Assembly (NCBI GenBank): GCA_003222935.1
Contig: QHXL01000100.1
Span: forward strand, 1 to 9,617
Reading direction: 5' to 3'
DNA length: 9,617 bases
Source: Acidobacteriota bacterium
GTDB taxonomy: Bacteria; Acidobacteriota; Blastocatellia; Pyrinomonadales; Pyrinomonadaceae
Below, piece after piece: positions 1 through 5,911 of this stretch. Position 1 is the first letter of the stretch. Every line of letters begins with the position of its first letter. Both the position numbers and the translations under genes were made by a program. The notes below the pieces were generated by a model that made no database searches, was not told the DNA's origin, and was given only the letters and a program-made list of their open reading frames with translations.

Positions 1-683
1 TAGGCGCGGGCCAGTCGATTGATCTCCGCCAGTAGGCGTCTTCGTTCGGCTATGATTGCGCCGAGCACGTAAGTCTGGATGTCGAACTGGATGGTGTGCA
101 CATGTTTGCACTCAGCGCAGGACGCAACGAGTTCGAAATCGAGCAAGGGTGCGACTCGCTCCAACAATTCCTCAAACGCAGTTTGATCTTCCGACCACTC
201 GCTCGCCTCGGCACATCTTTTCAACAACATCGACCCAACAGGCTCAGGCGCAATGGCTGCCAGCTCGAGTTCGTCTCTGCCGGTTGGGAGTCGAAACTTT
301 GTTCCGCTTGAACTTTCAAAAAGTCCGTCGCCCAGGACGCGCCAGCGTTCACCTGAGGTTCGTTCATCGACTGCCTGAATTACGCGCCGAAGCGAAAAAT
401 CGAGATCAAAAGGCAGTTCGCAATGTGCACAGACGAGCGTGCTTTCAATTCGATCGCCAAACGCCCGTTCGTAGACTGCTGCCAGCAAACGATCTCGGTC
501 CGACGCAACGAGATCTGCCGCTCTCAGTTCGGGGCTAGACTCCTCGAGTAAGGTCGAGAGCAACTTGATCGCGTTGGCGGTGTTCGCACCTAAAACTCCG
601 AATTCATCGCGGCCAGTCAACTCACGAAGGCTGGCGACGATTCCCGGTCCGACAAAACGCAGTGGAATGTTCTCAATAAACAT
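1..683 (-). CDS. CXXC-containing eCIS/phage-tail protein, possibly a T4-type baseplate hub assembly factor (3' end cut by window)
   Basis: Translating the minus strand from the ATG at 683-681 gives 227 uninterrupted codons to the left edge. The last two bases of the window read TA on this strand, so the stop could be immediate or further out. An in-frame TAG upstream with no other start between fixes the ATG; the ribosome site is weak. Two CXXC pairs, C85-A-H-C88 and C189-A-E-C192, suggest one zinc site formed across the chain. The segment before the first pair (RDRLLAAVYERAFGDRIEST) and the DLDFSLRR stretch after it resemble, from memory, proteins annotated as T4-family baseplate hub assembly chaperones in contractile-tail loci. 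The position just after the tube gene fits such a role. The family assignment is an inference; the reading frame and cysteine pairs are seen directly. Plus-strand ORFs over this region are shadows. Confidence 0.72.
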   Translation of the reverse strand, partial: MFIENIPLRFVGPGIVASLRELTGRDEFGVLGANTANAIKLLSTLLEESSPELRAADLVASDRDRLLAAVYERAFGDRIESTLVCAHCELPFDLDFSLRRVIQAVDERTSGERWRVLGDGLFESSSGTKFRLPTGRDELELAAIAPEPVGSMLLKRCAEASEWSEDQTAFEELLERVAPLLDFELVASCAECKHVHTIQFDIQTYVLGAIIAERRRLLAEINRLARA

Positions 684-716
684 GCTTTTGGTTTTCTCTG
701 CGAAGTCCCTGGGACG

Positions 717-769
717 CTGTGACTCTGAGGTTAATGGATGCCTTGACTAGTTGAACCACAGAGGCACAG
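717..769 (-). repeat. Imperfect inverted repeat (stem-loop) between tube gene and next gene
   Basis: Bases 717-732 (CTGTGACTCTGAGGTT) and 754-769 (AACCACAGAGGCACAG) are reverse complements at 14 of 16 positions, separated by 21 bases. The transcript of the minus-strand tail operon would fold here, 27 bases after the tube stop codon and 34 bases before the next start. No T-run follows on the minus strand, so a classical intrinsic terminator is unlikely; an mRNA-stabilising or processing hairpin, or a small interspersed repeat, fits better. The right arm carries a CACAGAGGCACAGAG word that I recall from dispersed intergenic repeats in several environmental phyla. Confidence 0.6.
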
Positions 770-795
770 AGACGCGGGGAAAGCACTAGAGAGCA

Positions 796-1302
796 TTACG
801 TTTGTTTCGGTTCAGATACGGCGACGTCGCGTTCCCAACCTTCGTTCTGCAAGACCATGTGCTCGATCGCGATCGCATGAGCATTGGCATCGAGTTCTGG
901 TAACGCCTGGTACTCACTGACCCAGCACCGGTAAATTTTGTAAGCCTTGGCTATTGCGCCTTGCTCATTCAACAACTCGATGATGATGTCTTTGCGAAAC
1001 TTCTCGAGAGAGATCGCGAAGTCGCCATCGGTGTTGTAAATGAGATTGGCCCATGCTTCGAATTCGGGGTCGTGAGTGACACCGCGTTCGAGCGTTATCG
1101 GTTCAAACTTCCAAACACTCGGCGAGACACGAGACGTACTCGGGTCACCTCCCTCTCTGTGAGTGACCGGCTCGGTGCTGCGCTTGAGTGCACTTATTTT
1201 GCTGACACCAGCCACGTATTTTCCGTCCCACTTGATACGGAATTTCATGTTCTTGTAAGGATCGAAGCGGCTCGTGTTTACTGGAAATTGCGGTGCAGCC
1301 AT
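796..1302 (-). CDS. Phage-tail-like inner tube protein (T4 gp19 family, eCIS type)
   Basis: This 168-aa protein is the expected size for a gp19-family tube subunit, which stacks as hexamers to form the inner tube inside a contractile sheath. Recognisable stretches are FDPYKNMKFRIKWDGKYVAG (residues 14-33), the REGGDPSTSR loop (about 50-59), ITLERGVTHDPEFEAWAN (about 69-86), FRKDIIIELLNE (about 102-113) and CWVSEYQALPELDANAHAIA near 125-144. This pattern is characteristic of eCIS tube proteins rather than Hcp of type VI secretion. The gene starts 24 bases after the sheath stop, with a GGAG site (1314-1317 as CTCC on the plus strand) about 11 bases upstream of the ATG. Sheath and tube are therefore almost certainly co-transcribed. 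Whether this is the main tube subunit or a tube-initiator paralogue cannot be told, because other tube genes may lie beyond the left edge. Confidence 0.93.
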   Translation of the reverse strand: MAAPQFPVNTSRFDPYKNMKFRIKWDGKYVAGVSKISALKRSTEPVTHREGGDPSTSRVSPSVWKFEPITLERGVTHDPEFEAWANLIYNTDGDFAISLEKFRKDIIIELLNEQGAIAKAYKIYRCWVSEYQALPELDANAHAIAIEHMVLQNEGWERDVAVSEPKQT

Positions 1303-1326
1303 GATTCATTCAGCTCCAATTCAAAA

Positions 1327-3645
1327 TTAGGTTTCGATCTGTCCGGCCATCTGTTGCAGGTAGAGGATCACAAACTCGGCGGGCTTCAGTGGAGCAAAGC
1401 CAACCCAGATGTTGACGATCCCCAGGTTTCGATCAGCCTGGGTCGTGGTCTCCGTGTCGCACTTAACGAAATATGCGTCTGCCGGTTTCTTACCCTGGAA
1501 CGCGCCCTGCCGAAACAGGTTGTGCATAAACGACCCGACGTTAAGTCGTATCTGTGCGTAAAGCGGTTCGTCGTTTGGTTCAAACACGACCCACTTCAAA
1601 CCACGATACAAACTCTCTTCGATGAACAGGGCGAGACGTCGAATCGGGATGTATTTGTATTCACTGCCGAAACCGTCGTCGCCATCCATCGTGCGTGCGC
1701 CCCAGTTCACAATGCCATTCGGGAAAACTCGTAACGTATTAACGGCCCGCGGATTCAAGATGCCGTTCTCACCGTCGGAAAAGCGTTGTTTCAGCCCGAC
1801 CACACCGCGTAGATCCGCTTCCGTTCCAGCCGGCGCCTTCCAAACTCCGCGCGTACTGTCGATTCGGGCACACAGCCCCGCGATCGCGCCTGAGGGACCG
1901 ATGTTCTTTTTGAGACCGCTCTCGTCGATTGTGATCTGTGGAAAAAAGAGCGCGCTGTAGTCCTTCACCAGTCCGACGCGAAGCGCATTGACGCCAGTCG
2001 AAGCCGTTTGCGCGTCAGTCCACGAATCTGGCGGATCCATCAACAGAAAAGCGCGACGGTTTTTACAGCGAACACTCGCGATTGGATAAAGCGACTGAAC
2101 AGGCACTGCGGCATCTGGAGGCAGGACCATCAGGTTGAACAGGTCAACTTCCCTGTCGATGATGTCGTAGGCCACGTCATAGTCTGCTGCTAACGGCTTG
2201 CCACCGTCGTTGCCCACGACTGGCGCTGTTTGTGTACCGGCGCCACCGAGACCGAGACGGAAGTAATGAACGTTCGGAGCATTGAAAAAAGCGGCAAACG
2301 CAGCTGGAGCAGCGACGATCGCGGGTGAAATGTAGTTATCGTCGTAGATACTCCCGGGTTGAATACCGAGTCGACTTCCCCAAACTTCCGCCTTCCATGA
2401 AAACTTTTGCGTAGGAATTGGTGGCGTAAAGTTGTTAATTGCTTGAGCAATGAGCGCAAGCTTTTCGCGCACACCATCACTGTTACCGTTTGGCGAACTC
2501 GCGAAAGCGTCAACAACCACCCGCGCGCCTAGAACAGTTTCTACATTGAGTGGGATCGGAACGCCGACGGGAATTCCTAAAACATCAAGAGCCTCGAGCG
2601 TAAGTGAATTGACTGCGCTCGCATTGGCACTCGCAAAAGCGTTGAGCTGGGCCAACGTGACCATCGTGCTCACTCCAGTTGGCGCTGGTCGACGCACTGC
2701 ATGTCGAGATACTTCAATACCGCCCTGCGCTGTACCCAGCATCAACGGTACCGCCAGGTCTCCCGCTTCAGGGGCGGGCCGTACAAACACATCACCCGCG
2801 CCACCGGAAGTTATCTGGATACGATTACCCAATCCCACAACGCCTGCCACGGATGCGACGACCACAGTCGTGGCGGCCATTCCCTCGGCGACAAACCTGG
2901 CGTTAATAGCATTCTGAATTCCCGCGGCTGTTGCGGGAAAACCTGTGACATCAACCCTGATGAAACGACTTCCATCAACACTTATGAAGAACACAGGATT
3001 CGTACCCAACAGCGCGGTCAGATTTGCCGCTGTCAGCGAACGACCACTAAGGGACGACCCGGCAGCAGCTGCCCCTACGCCAAGGTCGGTTGCACCCACA
3101 AGTCTTGAGTTTTGGGTAAGAAAGTCCTGCGCGTATGACGGCGAAGCCGGGTCCATGCTCAACCCGGTCCAACTTTCGGTATCTTTCTTTACGCGGGTAC
3201 CGGCGGAATCCAGCTCAAAACGGAAGACTTCCAAATTAAAAGTGACTTCTGGTTGACCGCCGGAATAGGTGACGAAAGCGCGTATGTCATTTCCGGTCAC
3301 GCCTGCATCCTTCGCAGTTAGTCTGAGCGTCGCGGCGCCGGCTTCGTTCCGGAGTGTGATTGACGACTGGATGGCGCCGTTCGCGATCCGCATCACATAA
3401 CAATCGGTACCGCCATTCAGGAAGAAGAGTTTGACGAAGCGAACGAGGTCGCCGCCAGTCGAGTCTTCTCCATAGACCCTTGAATAGTCGAGGAAACTAA
3501 CGCAGCGAACAGGTCGATTGATCGGTCCTTTCTTGGCTGTGCCAATGAACATGCCGATCGAAGTTCCAACGCCGACGATGGTGCGAACTCCACTGGGCAC
3601 CTCCTGGACGTAAACACCGGGGTAACTAAGCGCAGGCGTTACCAT
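1327..3645 (-). CDS. Contractile tail sheath protein with long central insertion
   Basis: This 772-aa protein opens with the sheath signature YPGVYVQEVPSG (residues 8-19) and a first core domain to about residue 90, ending in NGGTDCYVMRIANG. A second core begins near 485 (YDIIDREVDLFNLMVLPP) and contains PSGAIAGLCARIDSTRGVWK (584-603). The C-terminal domain (about 622-772) contains INWGART-like and YIPIRRLALFIEESLYRGLK stretches and the polymerising end. Residues of roughly 91-480 are an insertion rich in Ala, Gly, Val and Thr. It makes the protein about twice the length of compact eCIS sheaths and longer than the 659-aa T4 gp18. Inserted domains in sheaths usually sit on the outer surface. 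The sheath contracts to drive the tube through a target envelope. Translation is probably strong: TAAGGAGG lies at 3660-3653, 7 bases before the ATG. Confidence 0.95.
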   Translation of the reverse strand: MVTPALSYPGVYVQEVPSGVRTIVGVGTSIGMFIGTAKKGPINRPVRCVSFLDYSRVYGEDSTGGDLVRFVKLFFLNGGTDCYVMRIANGAIQSSITLRNEAGAATLRLTAKDAGVTGNDIRAFVTYSGGQPEVTFNLEVFRFELDSAGTRVKKDTESWTGLSMDPASPSYAQDFLTQNSRLVGATDLGVGAAAAGSSLSGRSLTAANLTALLGTNPVFFISVDGSRFIRVDVTGFPATAAGIQNAINARFVAEGMAATTVVVASVAGVVGLGNRIQITSGGAGDVFVRPAPEAGDLAVPLMLGTAQGGIEVSRHAVRRPAPTGVSTMVTLAQLNAFASANASAVNSLTLEALDVLGIPVGVPIPLNVETVLGARVVVDAFASSPNGNSDGVREKLALIAQAINNFTPPIPTQKFSWKAEVWGSRLGIQPGSIYDDNYISPAIVAAPAAFAAFFNAPNVHYFRLGLGGAGTQTAPVVGNDGGKPLAADYDVAYDIIDREVDLFNLMVLPPDAAVPVQSLYPIASVRCKNRRAFLLMDPPDSWTDAQTASTGVNALRVGLVKDYSALFFPQITIDESGLKKNIGPSGAIAGLCARIDSTRGVWKAPAGTEADLRGVVGLKQRFSDGENGILNPRAVNTLRVFPNGIVNWGARTMDGDDGFGSEYKYIPIRRLALFIEESLYRGLKWVVFEPNDEPLYAQIRLNVGSFMHNLFRQGAFQGKKPADAYFVKCDTETTTQADRNLGIVNIWVGFAPLKPAEFVILYLQQMAGQIET

Positions 3646-3652
3646 TGAGATT

Positions 3653-3660
3653 CCTCCTTA
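3653..3660 (-). promoter_or_regulatory. Near-consensus Shine-Dalgarno of the sheath gene
   Basis: On the minus strand the bases read TAAGGAGG, almost fully complementary to the 16S rRNA 3' end, 7 bases before the sheath ATG. It fixes that start and fits the need for many sheath subunits per particle. The 98-aa gene upstream, in contrast, has no clear site. Confidence 0.85.
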
Positions 3661-3704
3661 CCAAGCTATTAAATCAATGTGAGTTGGGGCGGCCGTTTGC
3701 GGTC

Positions 3705-4001
3705 TTATGGCTGGGTTGGTTGGCCCCCTAGAAACTTCTGAATCTGATCGACGACGTTTTCGTTTAGTGAATAAATTGTCTCGGACTGCGGTGAACTGCG
3801 AGCTATCAACCAACCCTGCGAAACCAGCGATTCGAGACTTTGCTCCACCTTGCTTGTTTTGACTCCCAGACCGGTTAACCACCAGTTCAAGATACCGTTG
3901 AGAGTGTCTTTGGCTTTCGGGTGAACAACTAGATAGCGGAGAATCTCGACGACTAACTCACGCGAAGTTTCATCTGTGTCGATAGTCTTCTCATTGTCCA
4001 T
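3705..4001 (-). CDS. Small winged-helix-like protein at the head of the contractile-tail operon
   Basis: This 98-aa acidic protein has an apparent helical segment at residues 13-27 (SRELVVEILRYLVVHP), a second at 30-42, a likely recognition helix at 49-62 (TSKVEQSLESLV), then GWLIARSS, a wing-like strand ending in IYSLN (76-80), and a last helix to about 91. This helix-helix-helix-wing order suggests a winged-helix fold, by inference only. The gene is 59 bases before the sheath and on the same strand, so it could be a local transcription regulator or a small structural partner conserved next to sheath genes. Only one in-frame ATG is possible (an in-frame TAA lies upstream with only a CTG between), and no Shine-Dalgarno site is visible: the bases before the ATG are pyrimidine-rich. 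I do not recognise a named family. Confidence 0.72.
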   Translation of the reverse strand: MDNEKTIDTDETSRELVVEILRYLVVHPKAKDTLNGILNWWLTGLGVKTSKVEQSLESLVSQGWLIARSSPQSETIYSLNENVVDQIQKFLGGQPTQP

Positions 4002-4097
4002 CGAAGCGAGGAGGGACAGAGCAACGATTGGGCCACGGCACGAGAGACATAGTTATTGAGGTTTTGCATAACTGCGTTTCATGGATGCGGTACGGTG

Positions 4098-4117
4098 CCC
4101 GCACACCTCATTGCGGG
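4098..4117. repeat. Hairpin CCCGCA-8nt-TGCGGG
   Basis: CCCGCA at 4098-4103 is the exact reverse complement of TGCGGG at 4112-4117, with an 8-base loop. The same word recurs as a second palindrome 40 bases to the right. A structured RNA, a dispersed repeat or a protein-binding site are all possible. Confidence 0.5.
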
Positions 4118-4156
4118 TGACGTCTTTCAAGCGGAATAAACCCGAGGTGAGACGGG

Positions 4157-4174
4157 TGCGGGAAACTTCCCGCA
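4157..4174. repeat. Perfect 18-bp palindrome-like element
   Basis: TGCGGGAA at 4157-4164 and TTCCCGCA at 4167-4174 are exact inverted copies with a two-base centre. The tight spacing is typical of an operator for a dimeric regulator, although a hairpin with a larger loop is also possible. It lies in the divergent intergenic region, about 155 bases upstream of the 98-aa gene start and 245 bases upstream of the secreted-protein gene. Confidence 0.5.
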
Positions 4175-4282
4175 GGAGGCGGCAAAAATACCGCAGCGTG
4201 TTTTGGCAGCGGCCCGATACCACCGGCATTATGCGGCTGGAGATTCGGTTTTCACCAACCCAGCGCACTCTTTGATTGCTTC

Positions 4283-4301
4283 GCGCGCTTTCGCCGCGCG
4301 C
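4283..4301. repeat. GC-rich hairpin
   Basis: GCGCGC at 4283-4288 pairs with GCGCGC at 4296-4301 around a 7-base loop. There is no T-run after it on either strand, so a terminator role is not supported. Confidence 0.35.
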
Positions 4302-4371
4302 CCTGGGAGATTAGGTGGCTGTAGGTTGAACTTGATTACCACCTGCTTAAAGCCGGCGGTGTAAGGTGCGA

Positions 4372-4377
4372 TATACT
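4372..4377 (+). promoter_or_regulatory. Candidate -10 element (TATACT) for the plus-strand gene run
   Basis: TATACT matches the sigma-70 -10 hexamer at five of six positions and would place the transcript start near 4384, leaving a leader of about 36 bases before the ATG at 4420. The best -35 candidate (TTAAAG, 4347-4352) has a 19-base spacer, so the match is only partial. Confidence 0.3.
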
Positions 4378-4419
4378 CAGTGCAAACGCTCTACGATTCT
4401 CAAGGAGGGCAACTTTAGA

Positions 4420-4767
4420 ATGCTCCGAAAAACAGGTCTTCAAGTGGTGGCTTTAAGTCTGACTATTATTGTCTCCAGCGCGTTTGTGTTGGCGCAGAAG
4501 CGGATCAGCTTTCGTCGTGGCGCCAGTTCGGCAACATTAAATGGAAGCATCGAAGGCAAGGGCTATACGGAATATGTGATTAACGGTCGCGCCGGCCAGG
4601 TGCTGTCTATTCAAATTACTTCGGCTAATGGCGCAGTACTGGTAAATGCAGGATCGGCAAGTGGAAAAAACTTTAATGTCGAGATGACCGGCGGTGATCA
4701 CCTCCTATCAATCGTTAATGAGGGACGTGGCGCAACAAACTACACCTTGAAGGTCGCGATAAGGTAA
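4420..4767 (+). CDS. Small secreted beta-rich protein with signal peptide
   Basis: The start is placed at the ATG at 4420, not the in-frame ATG at 4366, because AAGGAGGG (4402-4409) sits just upstream and because the resulting 115-aa protein begins with a proper signal peptide: basic MLRKTG, hydrophobic LQVVALSLTIIVSSAFVL, and AxA-like cleavage near ..VLAQ-K (about residue 26). There is no lipobox cysteine. The mature part of about 90 aa has alternating strands: ASSATLNGSIEGKGYTEYVI, then NGRAGQVLSIQITS, then GDHLLSIVNEGRGATNYTLK. This pattern resembles small periplasmic beta-sandwich proteins such as PPC-like domains or PliG/PliI lysozyme-inhibitor-like domains, but that is a recollection of pattern, not a proven match. 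It is exported to the periplasm or outside. It is the first gene of a likely five-gene run. Confidence 0.8.
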   Translation: MLRKTGLQVVALSLTIIVSSAFVLAQKRISFRRGASSATLNGSIEGKGYTEYVINGRAGQVLSIQITSANGAVLVNAGSASGKNFNVEMTGGDHLLSIVNEGRGATNYTLKVAIR

Positions 4768-4792
4768 AACGACCTAGTGGACGTGTCGAACT

Positions 4793-5182
4793 ATGGCGCT
4801 TTCGGCGAAGCAATTACTTCATGCAAACAAACGTCGTGAGCAGCTGATCAAGATCTGTAGCACGCTTCCCGAGGTCGTATATGAAACAGTTGGGGAAGGC
4901 CATCTAAGCTTTCGCATTCGCAAAAAGATTTTTGCCTACTACCTTTTCGACCATCACGGCGACGGAATGATCGCATTCAGTTGTAAGTCTACGCTCAATG
5001 AACAACGCCGATTGATTAGAGACGATGCGGAGAGCTTCTTTGTACCCGCGTATGTGGGGCCGCGAGGTTGGGTGGGGATTCGATTGGATCTTGCCGAGGT
5101 CGATTGGGACACCGTAACTGAACTGGCAAATCAAGCCTTTCAAGCAGCTGCTCCGATAAAGTTAGCCGCGTCAATTGAATAG
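4793..5182 (+). CDS. MmcQ/YjbR family protein
   Basis: This 129-aa protein matches the MmcQ/YjbR (DUF419) family in length and motif layout: LPEVVYE at 25-31, a GHLSFRIRKKIFAYY strand pair (36-50), AFSCKS (61-66), FFVPAYVGPRGWVGIRLD at 82-99, and the VDWDTVTELANQAFQAAAP helix near the end (103-121). The family has a CyaY-like fold and is often called DNA-binding, but its biological role is not firmly established. It starts 25 bases after the secreted-protein stop; the ribosome site is weak (GTGGACG). Neighbouring DNA-repair-type genes downstream make a nucleic-acid role conceivable, but adjacency is the only support. Confidence 0.9.
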   Translation: MALSAKQLLHANKRREQLIKICSTLPEVVYETVGEGHLSFRIRKKIFAYYLFDHHGDGMIAFSCKSTLNEQRRLIRDDAESFFVPAYVGPRGWVGIRLDLAEVDWDTVTELANQAFQAAAPIKLAASIE

Positions 5183-5235
5183 CTTCCCGCAACGTAATCT
5201 TTGGCGAACTTAATCTCAAAACGGAGGCACTAATA

Positions 5236-5895
5236 ATGTCCAGGCACTTTGCTTTTGATCAGACTGCGTATCAATACGTAATCAACACTTCAGTTCGTGA
5301 GCCCGAAGTAGCGCGCCGACTGCGCGAAGAGACTCAAAAACTTCCGATGGCGCAGATGCAGATCAGTCCCGATCAAGCTCAGTTCATGCTGCTCCTCGTT
5401 AAGTTAATACAAGCAAAGAAGACTTTAGAAGTGGGCGTCTTTACCGGCTACAGCTCTCTTTGGGTCGCGCTAGGGTTGCCGGAAGATGGACGTATTGTCG
5501 CGTGTGATGTCAGCGAAGAATATACGTCTATCGGGCGCCCTTATTGGAAAGAGGCCGGGGTCGAAAAGAAGATCGATCTGCGGCTACGTCCAGCCCTGGA
5601 AACCCTTGACGAGTTGCTGGCCGACGGACAAGCGGAGACGTTTGACTTTGCCTTCATTGATGCCGACAAGACTAACTACGACAATTACTACGAACGAAGT
5701 CTAAAATTGTTACGTACTCAAGGTCTGATCGCCATCGACAATACGATTTGGTCGGGACGAGTTGCTGACAAAAACGAAAATGACAGTGATACAGTGGCAC
5801 TTCGTAAGCTAAACGAGAAGCTACACAGCGATGACCGGGTAACCTTAAGCATGTTGACGATTGGCGACGGTCTGACCCTGGCAATGAAAAACTAG
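5236..5895 (+). CDS. SAM-dependent O-methyltransferase (class I, CCoAOMT/Methyltransf_3 family)
   Basis: This 219-aa protein has the full length of the small cation-dependent O-methyltransferases. The SAM-binding motif I is LEVGVFTGYSS (64-74), followed by the acidic residue D91 at the end of strand 2 (VACDVS). The metal-binding region is FAFIDADKTNYDNYY (138-152, D142 as ligand), and the second metal pair is D168-N169 in AIDNTIWSGRV. The product would transfer a methyl group from SAM to a hydroxyl of a catechol-like or other small molecule; the substrate is not readable from sequence. The ATG at 5236 is supported by GGAGG at 5223-5227. The gene is 53 bases after the MmcQ/YjbR gene and 16 bases before the kinase-helicase gene, so co-transcription is likely although functional linkage is unclear. 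Confidence 0.93.
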   Translation: MSRHFAFDQTAYQYVINTSVREPEVARRLREETQKLPMAQMQISPDQAQFMLLLVKLIQAKKTLEVGVFTGYSSLWVALGLPEDGRIVACDVSEEYTSIGRPYWKEAGVEKKIDLRLRPALETLDELLADGQAETFDFAFIDADKTNYDNYYERSLKLLRTQGLIAIDNTIWSGRVADKNENDSDTVALRKLNEKLHSDDRVTLSMLTIGDGLTLAMKN

Positions 5896-5911
5896 AACAA
5901 GCATTAGGTCC

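Larger units (their letters stand above)
4002..4419. other. Divergent intergenic region with palindromes
   Basis: No convincing gene is seen in these 418 bases, although short overlapping ORFs exist on both strands. It separates the minus-strand contractile-tail block from the plus-strand gene run and should hold promoters for both directions. It contains clustered palindromes using the word TGCGGG and its complement at 4098-4117 and 4157-4174, and a GC-rich hairpin at 4283-4301. I found no good -35/-10 pair for the minus-strand operon. Confidence 0.6.

Noticed and set aside
56..538. 160-aa plus-strand ORF at the left edge
   Set aside because: It is antisense to the CXXC protein, whose minus-strand frame is open over 227 codons with family-like features; the plus-strand product is Arg-rich and without recognisable motifs.
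961..1734. 257-aa plus-strand ORF
   Set aside because: It runs antisense across the tube gene, the intergenic gap and the end of the sheath, both of which are clearly recognised on the minus strand.
2450..2917. 155-aa plus-strand ORF inside the sheath gene
   Set aside because: Low-complexity Thr/Ala/Ser product antisense to the sheath insertion; no ribosome site and no family resemblance.
3661..3704. GGGGC...GCCCC hairpin between the 98-aa gene and the sheath
   Set aside because: The stem is only about five base pairs and has no T-run; it is too weak to call a terminator.
4053..4275. Overlapping 71-aa (minus) and 64-aa (plus) ORFs in the intergenic region
   Set aside because: Both are Arg-rich, lack clear ribosome sites and overlap palindromic sequence; better explained as non-coding or repeat DNA.
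4366..4419. Upstream in-frame ATG at 4366 as start of the secreted protein
   Set aside because: It would add 18 polar and charged residues before the signal peptide and overlap the candidate -10 element; the ATG at 4420 has a good Shine-Dalgarno site at proper distance.
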